Assembly: GCF_033807715.1 (NCBI RefSeq) | Contig: NC_084601.1 | Span: forward strand, 18,158,690-18,222,689 | Direction: 5' to 3' | Origin: Cololabis saira | Lineage: Eukaryota; Chordata; Actinopteri; Beloniformes; Belonidae | Length of the DNA stretch: 64,000 nt | Shown here: in pieces, positions 46,304 through 60,109 of the stretch | Position numbering within the stretch: position 1 is the first letter of the stretch | How the letters are laid out: each line of letters starts with the position of its first letter | Notes under the pieces: generated by a model | Seen by the model: only the letters and a program-made list of their open reading frames with translations | Database searches by the model: none | Told to the model about the DNA's origin: nothing | Made by a program: the position numbers and the translations under genes

Positions 46304-49151
46304 AAGTTAGCTGAGTGTGCTTGTCATTTAGGGGTAATTTTTGTCCTAATTTTATGAAATAAAATTCACTCTACTTTTGTGTTTCATAAAACAGAACATT
46401 TTATAAATACTGGAACTTCCCTGGGTAGCGTTGTCGTGCTAACCTTCACCCCCCTCGACCTGCCACACAAGGCCAGCCGCTGTTTGACCTATAAGAGTGA
46501 TTCCCTTGTCTTCACGACAAAAGCAGTTAATGCATCAAATGAACACTCTCCATTATTTATGTTGAAACACTACATCCTCTTGCTCATTTGGAGCCTTGAT
46601 TCAACAACAGAAGGTCTCAGACCCAGTTCAAAAGCACAATTTTTTTTCAGAAAGGTGGGCTCGAGCATTTCAGCATCTTAGAAATTGAGTTATTGTAATG
46701 TAATTTCAAAGTTCCATCTGGCAAAATGCAACAATTGTGGGAAAAAAATTAACACCTTGATTTGAAAGCCCAAATGTATATTTAATTGCCTTTTAAACAG
46801 TGACACCTGAAGGAAAATGCAGTAATAAAATAAATACATGTTTGTACATAATTTAAACAATGCAGTTCTATTTGTTTACCTTATATTTTACAGTTACAAT
46901 TACTTATAGTTTACATTATCATTTTTTGCAACCAATGACACTGGATGCAAGCACATTTTCGGGAAGCGCCGATATTCAATTAATCCGCTGAGGGTTTAAC
47001 GTATTTTTCAAGGAAGGTTTGTAATTACTTCACCCAATTCAATTATTGAACGGAATGTGCTAAACAATAACGAGAACAAACAAGCAAAGAAAGGCTAAGA
47101 AACTGCTTGAAATATGCACGTAATCCTTTAAAGATGTTTTGAAACACTTGGAAGTCAAGGCGTTTAACACTAAACAAAAGCAAACAAGTAAACAGCTTGT
47201 GAAGATGGAAGGTCTGCTGGATGGATTAGAGACTTTGCTTTTGCGGTGCTGGTGTGTTCCTCCTCACCTTGTCTCCAAGAAGCCAGGCGTTTAAAGCTCG
47301 TAAGGAAGAGGAAAGTCAGCGGCAGGAAAAAGAAGGGAAGGCGGCGAGTGAGTGAAAGGTGGTTTATTGAATAATCAAAGCTCTCAGGTGCCAATCTACG
47401 CTCGTGACTTAAGTTAATTCAGTCTTCTCTCCGTCCCATCAAGCCTCGTTTAAAAGCAGCATTGAAGCATTGAAGACGAACCGGAAAATGCTAAATGATC
47501 AGGCTTTACATTGATTGCTCACCTGGAAAGAGTTTGGAAGAGAGACAAGGCACTTATTGTCTCCACGTCTCCCACCCCCAGTTATCACTGGGATAGATAT
47601 GTGTTTATGTCTGCACCCATTAGGGTGAAAAGGCTTCTCTGAACTAAGCTTTGAAATGTACTTGTAAGGCAAGGCGCTAATGGCATTGCAAAGCAAATAG
47701 GGATAGGATTGTATAACTGCATGAAAAAAAGTACTCCTTGTCTGGACGTATAAATAGACTGTTATTTCATTAAATGCCTTAAGCATTTCATTGAGTAAGC
47801 TCTCAAACAGTCAAACGCCGCCAGTGCTGTCAATTTACTGACAGCGACAAAGAACAAAAATCTACTTTTCTTTCCATCCTCTTGCATAGTGGTGACGCTT
47901 TTTGATCTAAACAATAAGGACTTGTTTCATTTGTGTCTTTGAAAAACATGTCAGCTCCACATCATTTAAAATCTGTGCAAGCCGTCCTTATTTGGTAATA
48001 AATTGTCAGTCGAGTCAGAGAGGCAAGGTGGTCATTAAATTACGAGCTCAAGTGACGGCAATGTTTAAGATAAGACTTTATTATCATGATGAAATTAATT
48101 TATTCATTTTCATTCCCTATGTGTTCACGCTTCCCAGAGAGCACGGTTAAAGCTTTTTTAGTCAGTGAACACTTCCAACACTTCAGCAGATGCTGATAAA
48201 CCATGTGACAGGAAACTGAACATTGATCTTTCATTTCAGGCATGCTTGTTAAGGTTTATTGTGAGACACAATTGTTCACATTTAGAAAGGGCCTTGTTTA
48301 AAGTTTTATTTCAAGCATTCTTAGGAAAAGTCTCAGTCTTTTGTTATTTTTATTTTGAGTCCATATGTCCACAAAGCAGTTGCTTCCACCTCTGTGAACT
48401 GCCCTAACCGTCCCCTTCGATCATATGCATCAAAAAAGTGTTTGTAACTGTTTTATATGCTGTACAGTATTCTTATTTCTATTTTAAATATTTATCTAAT
48501 TTTCATACAGGCGGTTTCCCTCTTGTCAACCGGGGGATGTCACATCTACTTACTCAGAAATGTTCAGTGTGTTGGCAGAGTCAAGGTCTGACTCATTTGG
48601 TTGGCCTTCATTTCTCTTCCACTCAGAAAGGACTGATCAGAGATCAATTATCAGAGAGCAAATGACTACGAGCAGGAACTGAAAACACATGGCGAAAGCT
48701 TTCACTCCCACTACAAAGGCAGATATTTGAGAAATGTGAGAGGAAGTAAAACAGAGCTTTCTACTGTTAATTGTTTTCCAAAAACTCCATAAAACTGGCA
48801 GCAGAAGGACGGACAGATCGGCTCACCATAAAAAAGTGCTATATTAATGATTAAATTGCATGAAAACAGAATTGTTGAGCAACATGGTGAAAGGGAAAGA
48901 ATTTCATAGAAAAATTTGATTTAATCTGTAGTTCTAATACTTCTACCTTTCATCGAAAGGGAACTGGGAAATACTCCTCCAGAAGCCTGCGAGGACGGCT
49001 GGATGGATGAATGGATGTTGTTACACTTTTAGTGTACAAGTAAAGCAATGTGTAAATATGTATATATAATAATATATAATATATAAGAAATAAATGTGTA
49101 AATATGTCTGGTTTGTTTTTGTTACTTTTCAGTAGGGCTTGATAATCTTCA

Positions 49152-49152
<1 letters not shown>
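46304..49152. other. Gene-free stretch, possible conserved noncoding DNA
   Basis: No gene recognised. Sequence near 46970-47120 and 47920-48090 (for example GGTGGTCATTAAATTACGAG and AAGATAAGACTTTATTATC) is complex and not simple repeat, with several GATA and TAAT cores, but nothing specific can be claimed without alignment. Confidence 0.4.

Positions 49153-49231
<79 letters not shown>
49153..49231. repeat. (TA)n microsatellite
   Basis: About 79 bp of uninterrupted TA dinucleotides, flanked by CAG on both sides (a CAG starts near 49150 and another near 49230). Confidence 0.97.
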
Positions 49232-49233
<2 letters not shown>

Positions 49234-51944
49234 TATGGGGTGATATTCATGATCCTTGTCACAATGTCCATGTTTTACACTGTTTAAAAAGTAATACAGC
49301 TACGAAGGACACAAAAGGCTATACAAGGTATACCTGAAATTGGTAAAGAAACTACTGTTGGCTCATTAAAAACTTGGAAACGTGTAGAATGTTTAAAAAA
49401 GAACAACTTCCTAGAAGCTTTTGATGGGTGTTTTGGTATTATTACATATTGGAAATAAATTTCAGACGCTGCTTCGTCTATCATGACGATCTGTAGCTTG
49501 ATTTCAAGCTGCGTTAAAAACTCCAGACTTTGTTTATTTCTTCTCCAAGCTATGTTCTCTCCATGCCGCTTAATTGCATGTGTGTTATCTTGCTGAGTCA
49601 TTTAGGAACAAAAGTAATCACAATTGAAAGTCATTGCAAAATAATTGAAAGAAAGAAATGGGGATGGAAAAAAGAAAAGCGAACTGAAGTTACAAACAGA
49701 AAGTAGCAACATCAATGTAAAGTGTTTGTGGAAAAAGAAAAGAAGCATTCCTGCTTTGCAAAAATGTGCTTCGATACCTGGACAAAACTCTGATTAAGCA
49801 TATGATTCTTTATCCGATGGAAAAAAAATCTTACTGCCTTCTTCCATAATGTCCACTTTGTGAGCTAAACTCGTTAATGTTGCATATGGTGCCATAAGTG
49901 ACGAGCAGCTACTTCGGCTACTTTGGCCATTTATTTTCCACACAAAGGTACTTTGGCAAAAACCTTTTCATTTTTGATTACGTTCATTTGTGAAAAGGTC
50001 AATGGCATGACTTAAATCACTGCCGCATTTGACGGTCCCCTGAATGTGTTGCAGTGAGTCGTGCAGACGTCTCTGAGACGCTCCTGCACTCCTGCTTCCA
50101 CTTGTGGGACTGTTTTTGAGAGAAATTCCCTCTTTCATCTTCATGTCATGACCCTACTGCTTCATTCTCACCCATCAGCTTAATTTTCACACCTCAGAGC
50201 AGCACGAATCTCACTTACAGAAGCACATTTTGTTGCAGAAATACTAAGTTATTAAATATGTCAATGAAATTAATTGAATGTGAAATAAACTGTAAATATG
50301 TAGATGTAAACAACTTTGTATTTTATTCCACTGCTATTTCTTTGAAGGAATTTCAGCTTATGCTGCATGCAAATGTTTCAGGAGACCTTTTTTCAATGTT
50401 GCATTTCCATGCTTTTAATTTGACAGTTCATTATATTAAAATCACATCTCAACAGTGTCCATGTGTGAAATACCTTCCCCACTAAGGCGATGTTGATGTC
50501 ATTAAGACTTTAACTCTTTTAAAGGCACTTTCAGAGCAATTTAAGACTGCTTGTTTACTTTAATAAAATACTGACCATAGCTTAAAGTTTGCTATAAAAG
50601 AGATTCAGGGCATCCAAACTATACAAGATAAAAGAAACTTCCCTTTTTTGTGCCGTGTAACTTTAGAAGAGAATTTATTTTAATTGGGATGAGTTCTGTA
50701 AAAAAATAACCAACTATAGAGTTTATTTATTGTTTGTGTTTTATGTTCTTTGCTTGCTTGCTTTTTCTTGCTTTCAAATAGCCTAGACGAAATTTCCAAG
50801 CTGCATTTATTGTGACCAATAAAAAAGTAGCTTGAGATGTGGGTATTTTAGAAGCTGAACTGGAGTCTGCGTCTACCTAATTTGGCTTTGGACTCAAATG
50901 CCTGATTGCAGTGTTTTCCAAAAAGCATTCGGATAAACAGAACGCAGCATCCTTAGAGACATCACAAAAGAATATTTAGACTTTCATCCACAAATGTCTC
51001 AGTTATGCACTCACAGATACATCTATTAAGATTATTTGGAAATGTTGCACAATGGATTTCACTTATTTGATTTAGTAAATAAGGTAAAAATGCCATCTGT
51101 TCTTCGATGAGAAAACCAGTTTTTATATTTTTAGAACATGGGAAACATGCAGCCAAAATGTTGGTATAAATCTTACTGTGTAAAACAAAAGCTTGGGTAA
51201 AAAAACTTGTCATACACGTGGTCGTTACATTAAAAAAACTTTTTAAAAAAGCATGATGGCCACAATTCCACCATCCTTTGTCATCGTGGCAGGCTCAATT
51301 TGTCAATAATATTTATTTTGACACTTTTCTTGGCTTAGCTGCATTAATGCCACAGTCATAAGTGATTCATTGCAAGTACAACCCTCAAACTTGGCCGCGT
51401 GTCCCCTTCTCTGCCGGGGGCTTCTGTTAAAGCATTTTGTGTGCAAAACACAGAAAACATGAGCTGCAGAGCTTAACAGTAAATCAGCCAAATAAGACCT
51501 TATTTCCCTATTAATTTACAGCGGTCATGCTACAGTATAAAGCATATAAGCACGCATTCACACCTACACACAAACACATTTTGCTATTAATCGCTTCACA
51601 GAGCAGATGCATGACCTTGGTCATTCGTCATTTAGTCACCTGTCAAAGACACTGAATGACAGGTAGATGAAAGGTTGCAAAGAAAATATGTGGAAGTTAT
51701 AACATAATGCAAATTGATATCTATTTTAAACTATGTTTAGACCTTAAACTGTAATTTCAATGCAAAATTCAAGGCTAGTTTCCTCTATTAATACATACAT
51801 GATCGAGCTGGAGGGCTGAAGGTTAAAGAAATATGTAAAGAAAGCAAGTTGACATCTCTCACCAATGTGAATAAAGTGGTGATTTTAGCACAATATTAAA
51901 GAAGAACTGACTGGGCCAGAGTTGTGTATACCAATTTTGCTAAC
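49232..51944. other. Gene-free stretch
   Basis: Nothing recognised. The minus ORF at 49284-49601 (105 codons) has no known domain. Confidence 0.5.
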
Positions 51945-51952
51945 TCCTAGAT

Positions 51953-52419
51953 CAGGGGTCGGCAACCCGTGGCTCTAGAGCCGCATGCGGCTCTTTAGCG
52001 CCGCCCTAGTGGCTCCTGGAGCTTTTTCAAAAATGTTTGACCTTTTTTTTTTTTACTTTTTTCTTCTTTTTTTCTCTTTTGTTCTGTTTCTTTCTCTTTT
52101 TTCCTTTTTTTCTCTTTTTTTCTCCTTTTTTCTTCCTTTTTCCTTTCCTTTTTAATCTCGAAATTTCAACTTTTTTCTCGACATTTCAACTTTTTTCTCG
52201 AGATTGTACTTCAAGATTAATCTCGACATTTCGACCTTTTTCTCTAAATTTTGACTTTTTTCTCGCCATTTCAACTTTTTTCTTTCTCGACATTTCGCCT
52301 TTCGCCATTTGTTCTCAGACTTATACAAGACTTTTCATTTTTTGCGGCTCCAGACATATTTGTTTTTTGTGTTTTTGGTCCAATATGGCTCTTTCAACAT
52401 TTTGGGTTGCCGACCCCTG
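51953..52419. mobile_element. Second copy of the non-autonomous hAT family, 467 bp
   Basis: It has the same termini as the 612-bp copy (CAGGGGTCGGCAACCC and GGGTTGCCGACCCCTG), the same subterminal GGCTCTAGAGCCGCATGCGG and the same GTTTTTTGTGTTTTTGGTCC block. It is flanked by an exact 8-bp duplication TCCTAGAT (51945-51952 and 52420-52427). Its internal pyrimidine minisatellite is shorter (about 52150-52300). A 144-codon Phe-rich ORF through the T-rich interior is an artefact. Confidence 0.93.
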
Positions 52420-52427
52420 TCCTAGAT

Positions 52428-54377
52428 GTAACTTTAACTATAGCTACAGTTTTTGTGTTTATTTCATATGAACAAGAATCCTGAGTGGATTCTTGCTCAG
52501 ATTTGCGCGTGATATTGATGTAATATTGAGAAACATACGTTATTTCCATTTATTCGTAACTATTAAAAAAAATATTCTATTCATACTTCTGTTTTACTGA
52601 CATCACTGTTGATAGAGTTGATACTGATAATTTCACTTAAACTGAAACATTTTTATTGTTCGAATCTTTGCACATGACCAAATGTTTGTGGAATGATCAT
52701 GAGTGGTGTGCAGACATGATGGATGTGTCTTCTTGTTTATCAAATTGTGTCAGATGTTCTGTGTGCACACATGGGGAGCTCCCTTAAATCCCAATTTAAC
52801 TTAGGTGAATGAGCAATCCTATTAAATGTGCAGAAGACTGTTGCAGACAGGTCAGAAACCTACCAGTGAAATACAGTGAAGTAAAGTTCATGCTGGGGGG
52901 GAAATAAATAAAACAAAACAGATGAAGTCCATCCAGGTTGGATTATATGATATATTACCATTTAAATTCATTTTAACTGGTAGGGTAGGATATTTTTCAT
53001 TAAAGTCTCACACAGACAGTTCACTGTTCTCCTGAGGATGGGCTTCCCCTCACCCTAAGAAAATAACCGGAGTACTGAATCAACCTAACCAGTAACGTGT
53101 ACTGCCTAACACCAACCAAGTAGTTCCAATGCTCAGAAATAAGCCAAGCATTTGCAAGTGAAACCAAAAGAAGAGGGTACATTAATGAGAAGAAAATATG
53201 AAAAGCTTTTTTAATGTTGTTCTGATTCTTCTCCACCTCCCACTTCATTCTTATGACCAGGACCTTGTTGCTTTTTTTTTTATTACTTAACACTTCACAA
53301 TGACATTTGCAGTCAGCGTTTTAAAATAATGCCCTGAGTCATATTTAATGCTACAGAGAAACCAGACGCAGTGTATCGCCTTTAAGGTCTGTGACATATT
53401 TCCAGCCACCTGAGCACTGATTTAAAAAGGCTAAGTTGGATAAGTTGGATTTAACAATATGAACTAACAAGCTATAGGGCTAAATATGGTTTGAAGACTA
53501 AATATCATTTGTGGAACTGAAATTAGTGAAACCGCCGTTTAACTGCAGAGATGAGACAGTTGCCGGCACTCAAGAGGGCAGCAGTTGTCCCTAAAAAGGT
53601 AGATGAAAGTAATTAGACACTTGAAGAGTGATGATTTGTAGTGAATTGCTCTACAGCATCTGTAAAAAAATCTGTAAAAAAAAAACTACCCACAATACCC
53701 CTTGTTGTGTATGCAGCACCACTATTTTCTGAAGATAGACTGCTTTTTTTTTTTTTAGATTAAGAGAACCAACTGACTTCACCACATCCCCAAGAGAAGT
53801 GAAGATCATTTTTCAGTAACAAAGGAGATTAAAAAATGGTAAATATTCAAATGAAAGGTGCAGTCTATTTTTCCACCAGTCCAAAGTAAAAATGAAAGAT
53901 ACACAAATATGTATATATTTCATAAGGAAGTATTTATATTTCAAGAACATCCCAGTGATAGTCCTTCAACTATCATACTGCATTGACATAAAAAGTCAAA
54001 ATTCCATGGTCTTGCAGACACTAAAGAAATGTCTGAAAAAAAAAAACCATGATGGAACATGGCACAATAGATCACATTTCAGAATCAAGTACATGCCACA
54101 TTCAACATTCAATTGCATCTATAAAAATAGTAATGAAGCTTTTTTTTTCACTTTACACTGAAGCAACAAAAGCTCCCAACAACTGTGGATCTTTTTGTTT
54201 CCTGTTAAAATAGCGTGATGGTAAACACAAAATGATCTGTGTCAAACATAACAGTGCACGTGGGCTGAACTTTGTTCACTTGAACTCATGCAACTCATTT
54301 TAAAATGAGAACCTGTAGAGGAACTTTAATGTGTATAATACATTCATGAGGAAAAAGAAAGAAGAGCATGATTTTTA
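52428..54377. other. Gene-free stretch
   Basis: No gene or named repeat. Poly-A/T runs occur near 53675-53690 and 53740-53755. Confidence 0.5.
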
Positions 54378-55194
54378 GGGCCCTATTGTATCTGGAATTT
54401 TTTTTTTCTCGTTTTTTTCCTTCTTCCAACGAAATGAGGGCCTTTTTGCCCCCCTAAACGTGCCCCAAAAGTCACAAAATTTTACACGCAAGCCAGGCCT
54501 GGCGAAAAATTTGATATTTAATGGTTTGCGTGGCCTAATGGCTCAACAGCACCCCGTAGAAAACTTTGTGCCTCAAGCCCCACAATACGGTTTGACGTAC
54601 ATGCAGGAAAATCGGTACACACCTGTATCATGTCGCAACTTAAAGAAAAGTCTCTTGGCACCATGGCCGAAACCGAACAGGAAGTCGGCCATTTTGAATG
54701 AATCGTGTATTTTTGGCGCAATTTATGCCATTCCATCGGCAGTTAATGCGGCCCGAACCTTAACGTGCACCCAGGTGTGATATACATCAAAAATGTGCGT
54801 CTCCATCCTGCGACGACGCGCATTGCTTTTCTCAGTCATAAGCGTTACCGTGGCGACGATAGATGCCAAAAAGCGCGCCCCCCCTTCATCTGATTGGTCC
54901 ATATTTGACGGTTCCTATTTTCTGCCATAACTTTTGAATGGTTTGACATAAAGACTCGTGGGTGGTGTCATCGGACATGGTTTTGAGTTCTTGACCATAA
55001 TTGGTGCAAATTAGACCCGCCCCTTCTTCTGATTGGTCGATATTTGATAGTTCCTATTTTCTGCCATCAATTTTGAATGGTTTGACATAAAGAGTCGTGG
55101 GTGGTGTCATCGGACTTAGTTTTGAGTCCTTGACCTTTATTGGTGAAAATTGCACGCGCGAGGGCCCGTTCATCGCTGCTTGCAGCTTTAATTT
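54378..55194 (+). repeat. Complex fish repeat, isolated copy D
   Basis: This has the same order as copies A-C but with single internal units: AGGGCCCTATTGTAT, a T-rich tract, GAGGGCCTTTTTGCCCC, GCCAGGCCTGGCGAAAAATT, CGAACAGGAAGTCGGCC, CCCGAACCTTAACGTGC, two GAATGGTTTGACATAAAGA units about 137 bp apart, then the shared ending GAGGGCCCGTTCATC and GCTGCTTGCAGC and TTTAATT. The first half of the 5' hairpin is missing, as if deleted between the two GGCCC repeats. It shows what one unexpanded unit looks like, about 820 bp. Confidence 0.85.
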
Positions 55195-56170
55195 TTTTAT
55201 TTTGTTTTTTAAAATACAACCTTTGGTCCTCCAACGATCTTAAAACTTTTTTTCCAGGTACTCTGGCTTCCCACAGTCCATAAAACAAATGGGTCAGGTT
55301 AATTGGTAATTCTAAATCACTCATAGGAGTGAGTGTGTGGTTGTAAGTGTGTTAATCAAAGTTAGTTATGGTTACCAGCTACTTCAGCAGATCCCCGCTG
55401 AAACTGCTGCAGACCTGCAAGCATAGTTTACACCAGAATATTCCTTTTCATCATTTTAACATGGGAGTCAGCCTCAATCAGGAAGTTAAATAGTTGGGGC
55501 TTGTAGGGCTGTAGCATCCAGGAAAGATGTCAGTAATGATCTTAAGTTATGAGAAGTTGTTATCCATCAGTCTGGGAAGGCATACTTCTGGAACCTATCC
55601 TTTGGATAGATGATATCAAAGTCGAAATGTTTGATTTTAATGCAGCTCATATTTTATTAAAACCCAAAGCAGCAAAAATATATCCTAATAACTGTTACAA
55701 TGGCAGGGGAATGGTTATTTGAGTTTGTAATGCAGTAGCAAGATGTTGTTTCCTTTCAGTCCTTTGGTGAATCATGAAATCCTCTTCTAAAGTGAGATGT
55801 GAGTCCATCTGTCAGATACCTCCAGTTTGAATGAAATCTGGCGAATTCAATCGAACAATGACACCAGCAAATCTACATCGGAATGGAAATGAGAAATGAA
55901 TAGTGTTGCAATGGACTAGTCAGAGTCTACACCTATACTTGTACAACCCAAATCCAATGCTGAGACACAACTTAAAGAGAACTATACATTCAAGACAGAA
56001 AAACCCACAATGGTCTCTGAAATAACTTGAAACTTACAAAAGTAATAATAAATTCACTGAACACTGACTCATGAAAAATTAGACATTGCTTTCAGATTGG
56101 GGTTCAACAGAATCATAAAATAATATAATAAAATAAAAATAAAAAAACCTAATTAAACAGGTCTGGATAA
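55195..56170. other. Gene-free stretch
   Basis: Nothing recognised apart from AT-rich simple sequence near 56120-56150. Confidence 0.5.
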
Positions 56171-56985
56171 AAATGGCAGGGCTTTAAACTTTATGTTTTG
56201 TTGCAGAACCTTTTACAGTCAATCACTGCAATCAAGTATTTTCTGTAACTCTCAATGAATGAGACTTCTGCACCTACAGAATGTGACTTTTCCTCCACTC
56301 CTCATAAACAAACTGCTCCAGTTGTCTGAGGTTTGAAGGGTTTCTTCTCCAGGTGGCATGTTTCAGCTCTTTCCACAGATGTTCAGTAGGATTTAGATCA
56401 GAGCTGCAAGGCCACTCCTGAATTGTCAAATGTTTTATTCTCAGCCAGTGTTTTTTGGTTGTGTTTTGGGTCATTATTGTGCAAGAGGACTAATGATATG
56501 GAACTGGGATAAAGCTTTATGACACTGGGCAGCACATTTCACTTCAGAATGCCTCGATAGTCTGGATAGATTGAGATTTCATTCTACCCTCCACAGCTTC
56601 AAGATGCCCTGTGCCAGACGTAGCAAAGCAACCTCCGAACCTAACTGAGCCTCCTCCATGTTTCACATTAGAAAACAGTGTTCTTTTCTTTGAATGCTTC
56701 ATTTTTGCATCTGCATAGAGCTCAGATAACCTCCCCAAAAGCTCCAGTTTGTTTTCTCAGCTGTCCAAAGGACACTCTCCCAGAACATTTTGGGCTTGTC
56801 AATATGCATTTTAACGAATTATAGTCTTGCTTTTTTTTAGGATTTGCTTTCACCAGCAGTGTTCTCCTTGGTTTTTCCATTTACAGTAGTCCATTTTGGC
56901 TCAAACAGTGACACTGGAATCTGACACTGATGAACCTTGACCTGGAAGTTAACCATGGACGTTGTTCTGGGCTCTTTGATTTCCA
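56171..56985 (-). pseudogene. Tc1-like transposase relic
   Basis: On the minus strand, from about 56985 down: TAEKTNWSFWG (the second-exon-like 'WTDESK' block with the catalytic Asp replaced by Ala), then KKRTLFSNVKHGGGSVRFGG and CFATSGTGHLEAVEGRMKSQ (56738-56544), then MTQNTTKKHW, QEWPCSSDLNPTEHLWKELK and FVYEEWRK (56474-56274). This order is the Tc1/mariner DDE transposase with its 'D-L-N-P-x-E-H-L-W' end. Frames are broken between blocks, and the first catalytic Asp context is not intact. AAAACATTTTGGGCTTGTC-like sequence upstream corresponds to 'DKPKMFWxxVLW'. Terminal repeats were not located. Confidence 0.85.
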
Positions 56986-59900
56986 GTCATATGCAGAATT
57001 ATAGTACACTCAATGAATATCACAGTGCATCATAACTAGTGTTTTTTCTGACAGCAGTGACCACGAGAATAGTACCAATGAAAATAACGCAGAATTCATT
57101 CCGTTGATGAGTTCATTTTATTGTTCCCTACATAGAGCTCACTACATCGTAACGGTGAAATAGTGCTCTATTTGCAGATTATTCCGTATGGGTGGAGGTG
57201 CTGGTGCCGCAACTCCACTGCGAAGATCCATAATCTCACTCTGAATTTTTCATGAAACTTTGCAGCCATGACTTATTTTAACTTGCACATGTTAAATAAC
57301 ACTGATGGCTTCAGTATAAAATGTATAATTTAACCTACCGACATTCTGTTTATTCATGTTGGATGGAAGATTCTGAATGCTAATATTTGTGTTACATTTT
57401 TTCATTAATTAATTTTTTTTGCAGACATATATACTTTATCCTACATATAGGATAAAGAGTGGTCAGAAATGTGCAAGATTATCGTCTTCAGCACTGTTGC
57501 AGTTGGCATGGTTTTGTAATAAACACAATGGACTCAGACATAAATTGTCACTGTGATGTGTCTGGAAATGTAGGATTCACTTCTTCTACCTTGATTTTGG
57601 CACTGAGCATTTAGCAACAATTGTGCATTAGTTATTCAGGAGCGATGATTCACTTAACCTGCTTTCTCGCATTCTAACTTCTTGTAACGAATAAAAAAGG
57701 TGGTTAGAAAAAATGTATCTGAATAAAGGTTTGCATTTTTAGGAGTAAAAATGAAAGGTAACTAAAGTACAGATCTGAAAAGTAAAAAAGTATTTGTACT
57801 TTACTGTACACCAGTTTTCACATAAGCAGTTTGGGAAAATCTGGGCTTGTAAAGATATATATTATTATTGCTAATATTTTTATTGTCTTGTGTATTGTTA
57901 TTGTTATTACTATTATTTTTAATTTTATACACTCTTTAGCCTAAATTGTATGTGCGATTAATAATTATTTGACTATAATCAGTGATACATGACATAAACA
58001 AGCGTATCACCAGTTTTATGTTTTGGAGGACATCCTTTACATTTTCTGACATTTGTAAAACCTTTCTGTTCCACAGCCGATGGAGTTCATCTAATGGACA
58101 CAGCATGGAAAATAAAGAATATGTTACCCTTTTTCTGGAGGAACCTTGTCATCATCCACACTGATGGTGGAGACAAGGTGCCATCACTGTACTCTGTGAA
58201 AGAATGGGGGCCTCGCTTAATGTCATCAGCTCTGACAACTCGGGGGAATGACCCAAGGTGGAGCAATGACTGTGACATTAATGGGACAGGTCTCTGGGAA
58301 AAAGGTTTGGGAGGGAGGGGCAATAGAAACAGGATAACACGGAGTGGTGCTTTGTGAGAGGAATAACAGGTGATGAAATGTCCAGACTTGACAGGCGAAA
58401 AGGCAAGTAGACATCCATTTATCGCTGTTTAAATACATAATTGTAATAGTTTGCATTAAAAAAAAAGTAAACCAATAATGAGAAAAACTATCGGCATCCA
58501 TGATATCTACTAAATAAACCATTCCTCTTCCATCTTTGTAGTTTGTGAGAGACAGATGGCATTAGACTTCTTGGTGTGAGAGTATTATTGTTATGATCAT
58601 ATCGCCTAACTAGAGTGTTCACACGGTTCAGTTCCCAAATGTAAGACAATTAACATTTCAAATGGGGCTTTTTGCCATTGCTTTAGTAACCTCTGCATTA
58701 TGAGAATATGCACACATATGCTGAGCCGATCATTCAGAGCCCATTTAACCTTTTTATAATAGTGGCAAGCCTCATGTGTCAATCTAGGACTGCCAGCAGA
58801 CATGTACCGGACTATCCAGAGCACAGCAAGGGGATCCACCACCTCCAGATCTACAGCTAAATTGTGTTTACACCATGCATTGTATCAAAAGTGGTGTTTC
58901 TTTGTGATTTGTTCATTTGGTTCACTTCTCACATTTTTCTACATCTCCACTCTCTTGGAAACTATAGAAATGTTGCTTTTTAATGACTTTCACCTACAAT
59001 GTGCTCTGATGAGTTTGTAGGAAAAAAACATCAAGCAATATACTCTACTGCTCCGGGAGTTGCATTTTCATTCTTCTGCTCTTAAGAACACTTGTGAACC
59101 TACACTTTCTGAAATTGCAGGTTCGCACTTGTGATCCACAGCAATGAGCAGCTTTTGCACCACACATTTCAATCTTTTGGCAATATATTCTAGGAAAAAC
59201 AGGTATGAATCTTTTTCAGAAAGAAAAAAAAAACTTTACTCCCCCTCCAAAACTTTTTTCATTTATGAAATTGGCTCCTCACACTTGTATTCAGACAAAG
59301 TTTGCTGTAGAATAAATAATGGCTCCAGGAAGGTTACTTATGTGAGACAGGTATTTAATAAAGGGAAAGTGAAGTGTGAGCTGTTTTTGCTGCAGAGTTC
59401 ATTTAGGTCAAGAATGAAACAGCCTTCCACCCACAGTCTGAAAACAAAACTGTTAAGGGCTTATTCCAAATTGTCCATATGAGTAGGTTGTCCTGTAGGT
59501 ACCCCACCATTTACCTTATGACAGATGGAATAACCCTGTAAACCCATAAACCATCCATAGGGTGAAACATAAATGGATGAATGGATGGATCATATACTGT
59601 AAATAGTAAAGCGGGGAGAGGCTTTCTTGCTTATGTTTCCTTCATACTGGCCTCAGTCATGGTGGCACGAACAGCAGACGTGATGAGCCTGATGATTCTG
59701 AGCTTTTCACTGCCCCACTGACTTTGCCATGCTGCCTCACACACCTGTCTGGCTGTTGTAAATCCTTTCATATTAACTTTAAATATAGAAGCTCTGGTCT
59801 GATCTAAATTCTACTGTGCATTTCTAAAAGAGTATATGAACCAGTCACCTTCCAAAACTCCCAAGTACAAAGATCAGCCCAAAGGACGTGCTCAGAGAGT

Positions 59901-60109
59901 TCTCCATGATTAACTTTAGTGTCCATGTGCAATTTCCAATGTAAACGCCACAACTGTGGCCAGATACAAATGTGGTTCCATATGTAAAACTGGAAATATC
60001 TATTTTTTAATAAGGAATGGATATAGACACTTCCTCACTTAATCAGTTCAATATAAAAACAGTATTTCTACCACAACTAGATTAACATGAGGGACATTTT
60101 TCCATTTCC
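56986..60109. other. Gene-free stretch
   Basis: No gene that I can support. Overlapping ORFs on both strands at 58087-58522 have no recognised domain. GGATGAATGGATGG (59574-59587) is a short simple repeat. Confidence 0.5.

Noticed and set aside
52037..52471. 144-codon Phe-rich ORF
   Set aside because: It is the T-rich minisatellite interior of the second hAT copy.
58087..58522. Overlapping ORFs on opposite strands as a possible gene
   Set aside because: Both strands are open at once without domain similarity, which indicates compositional openness and not coding.
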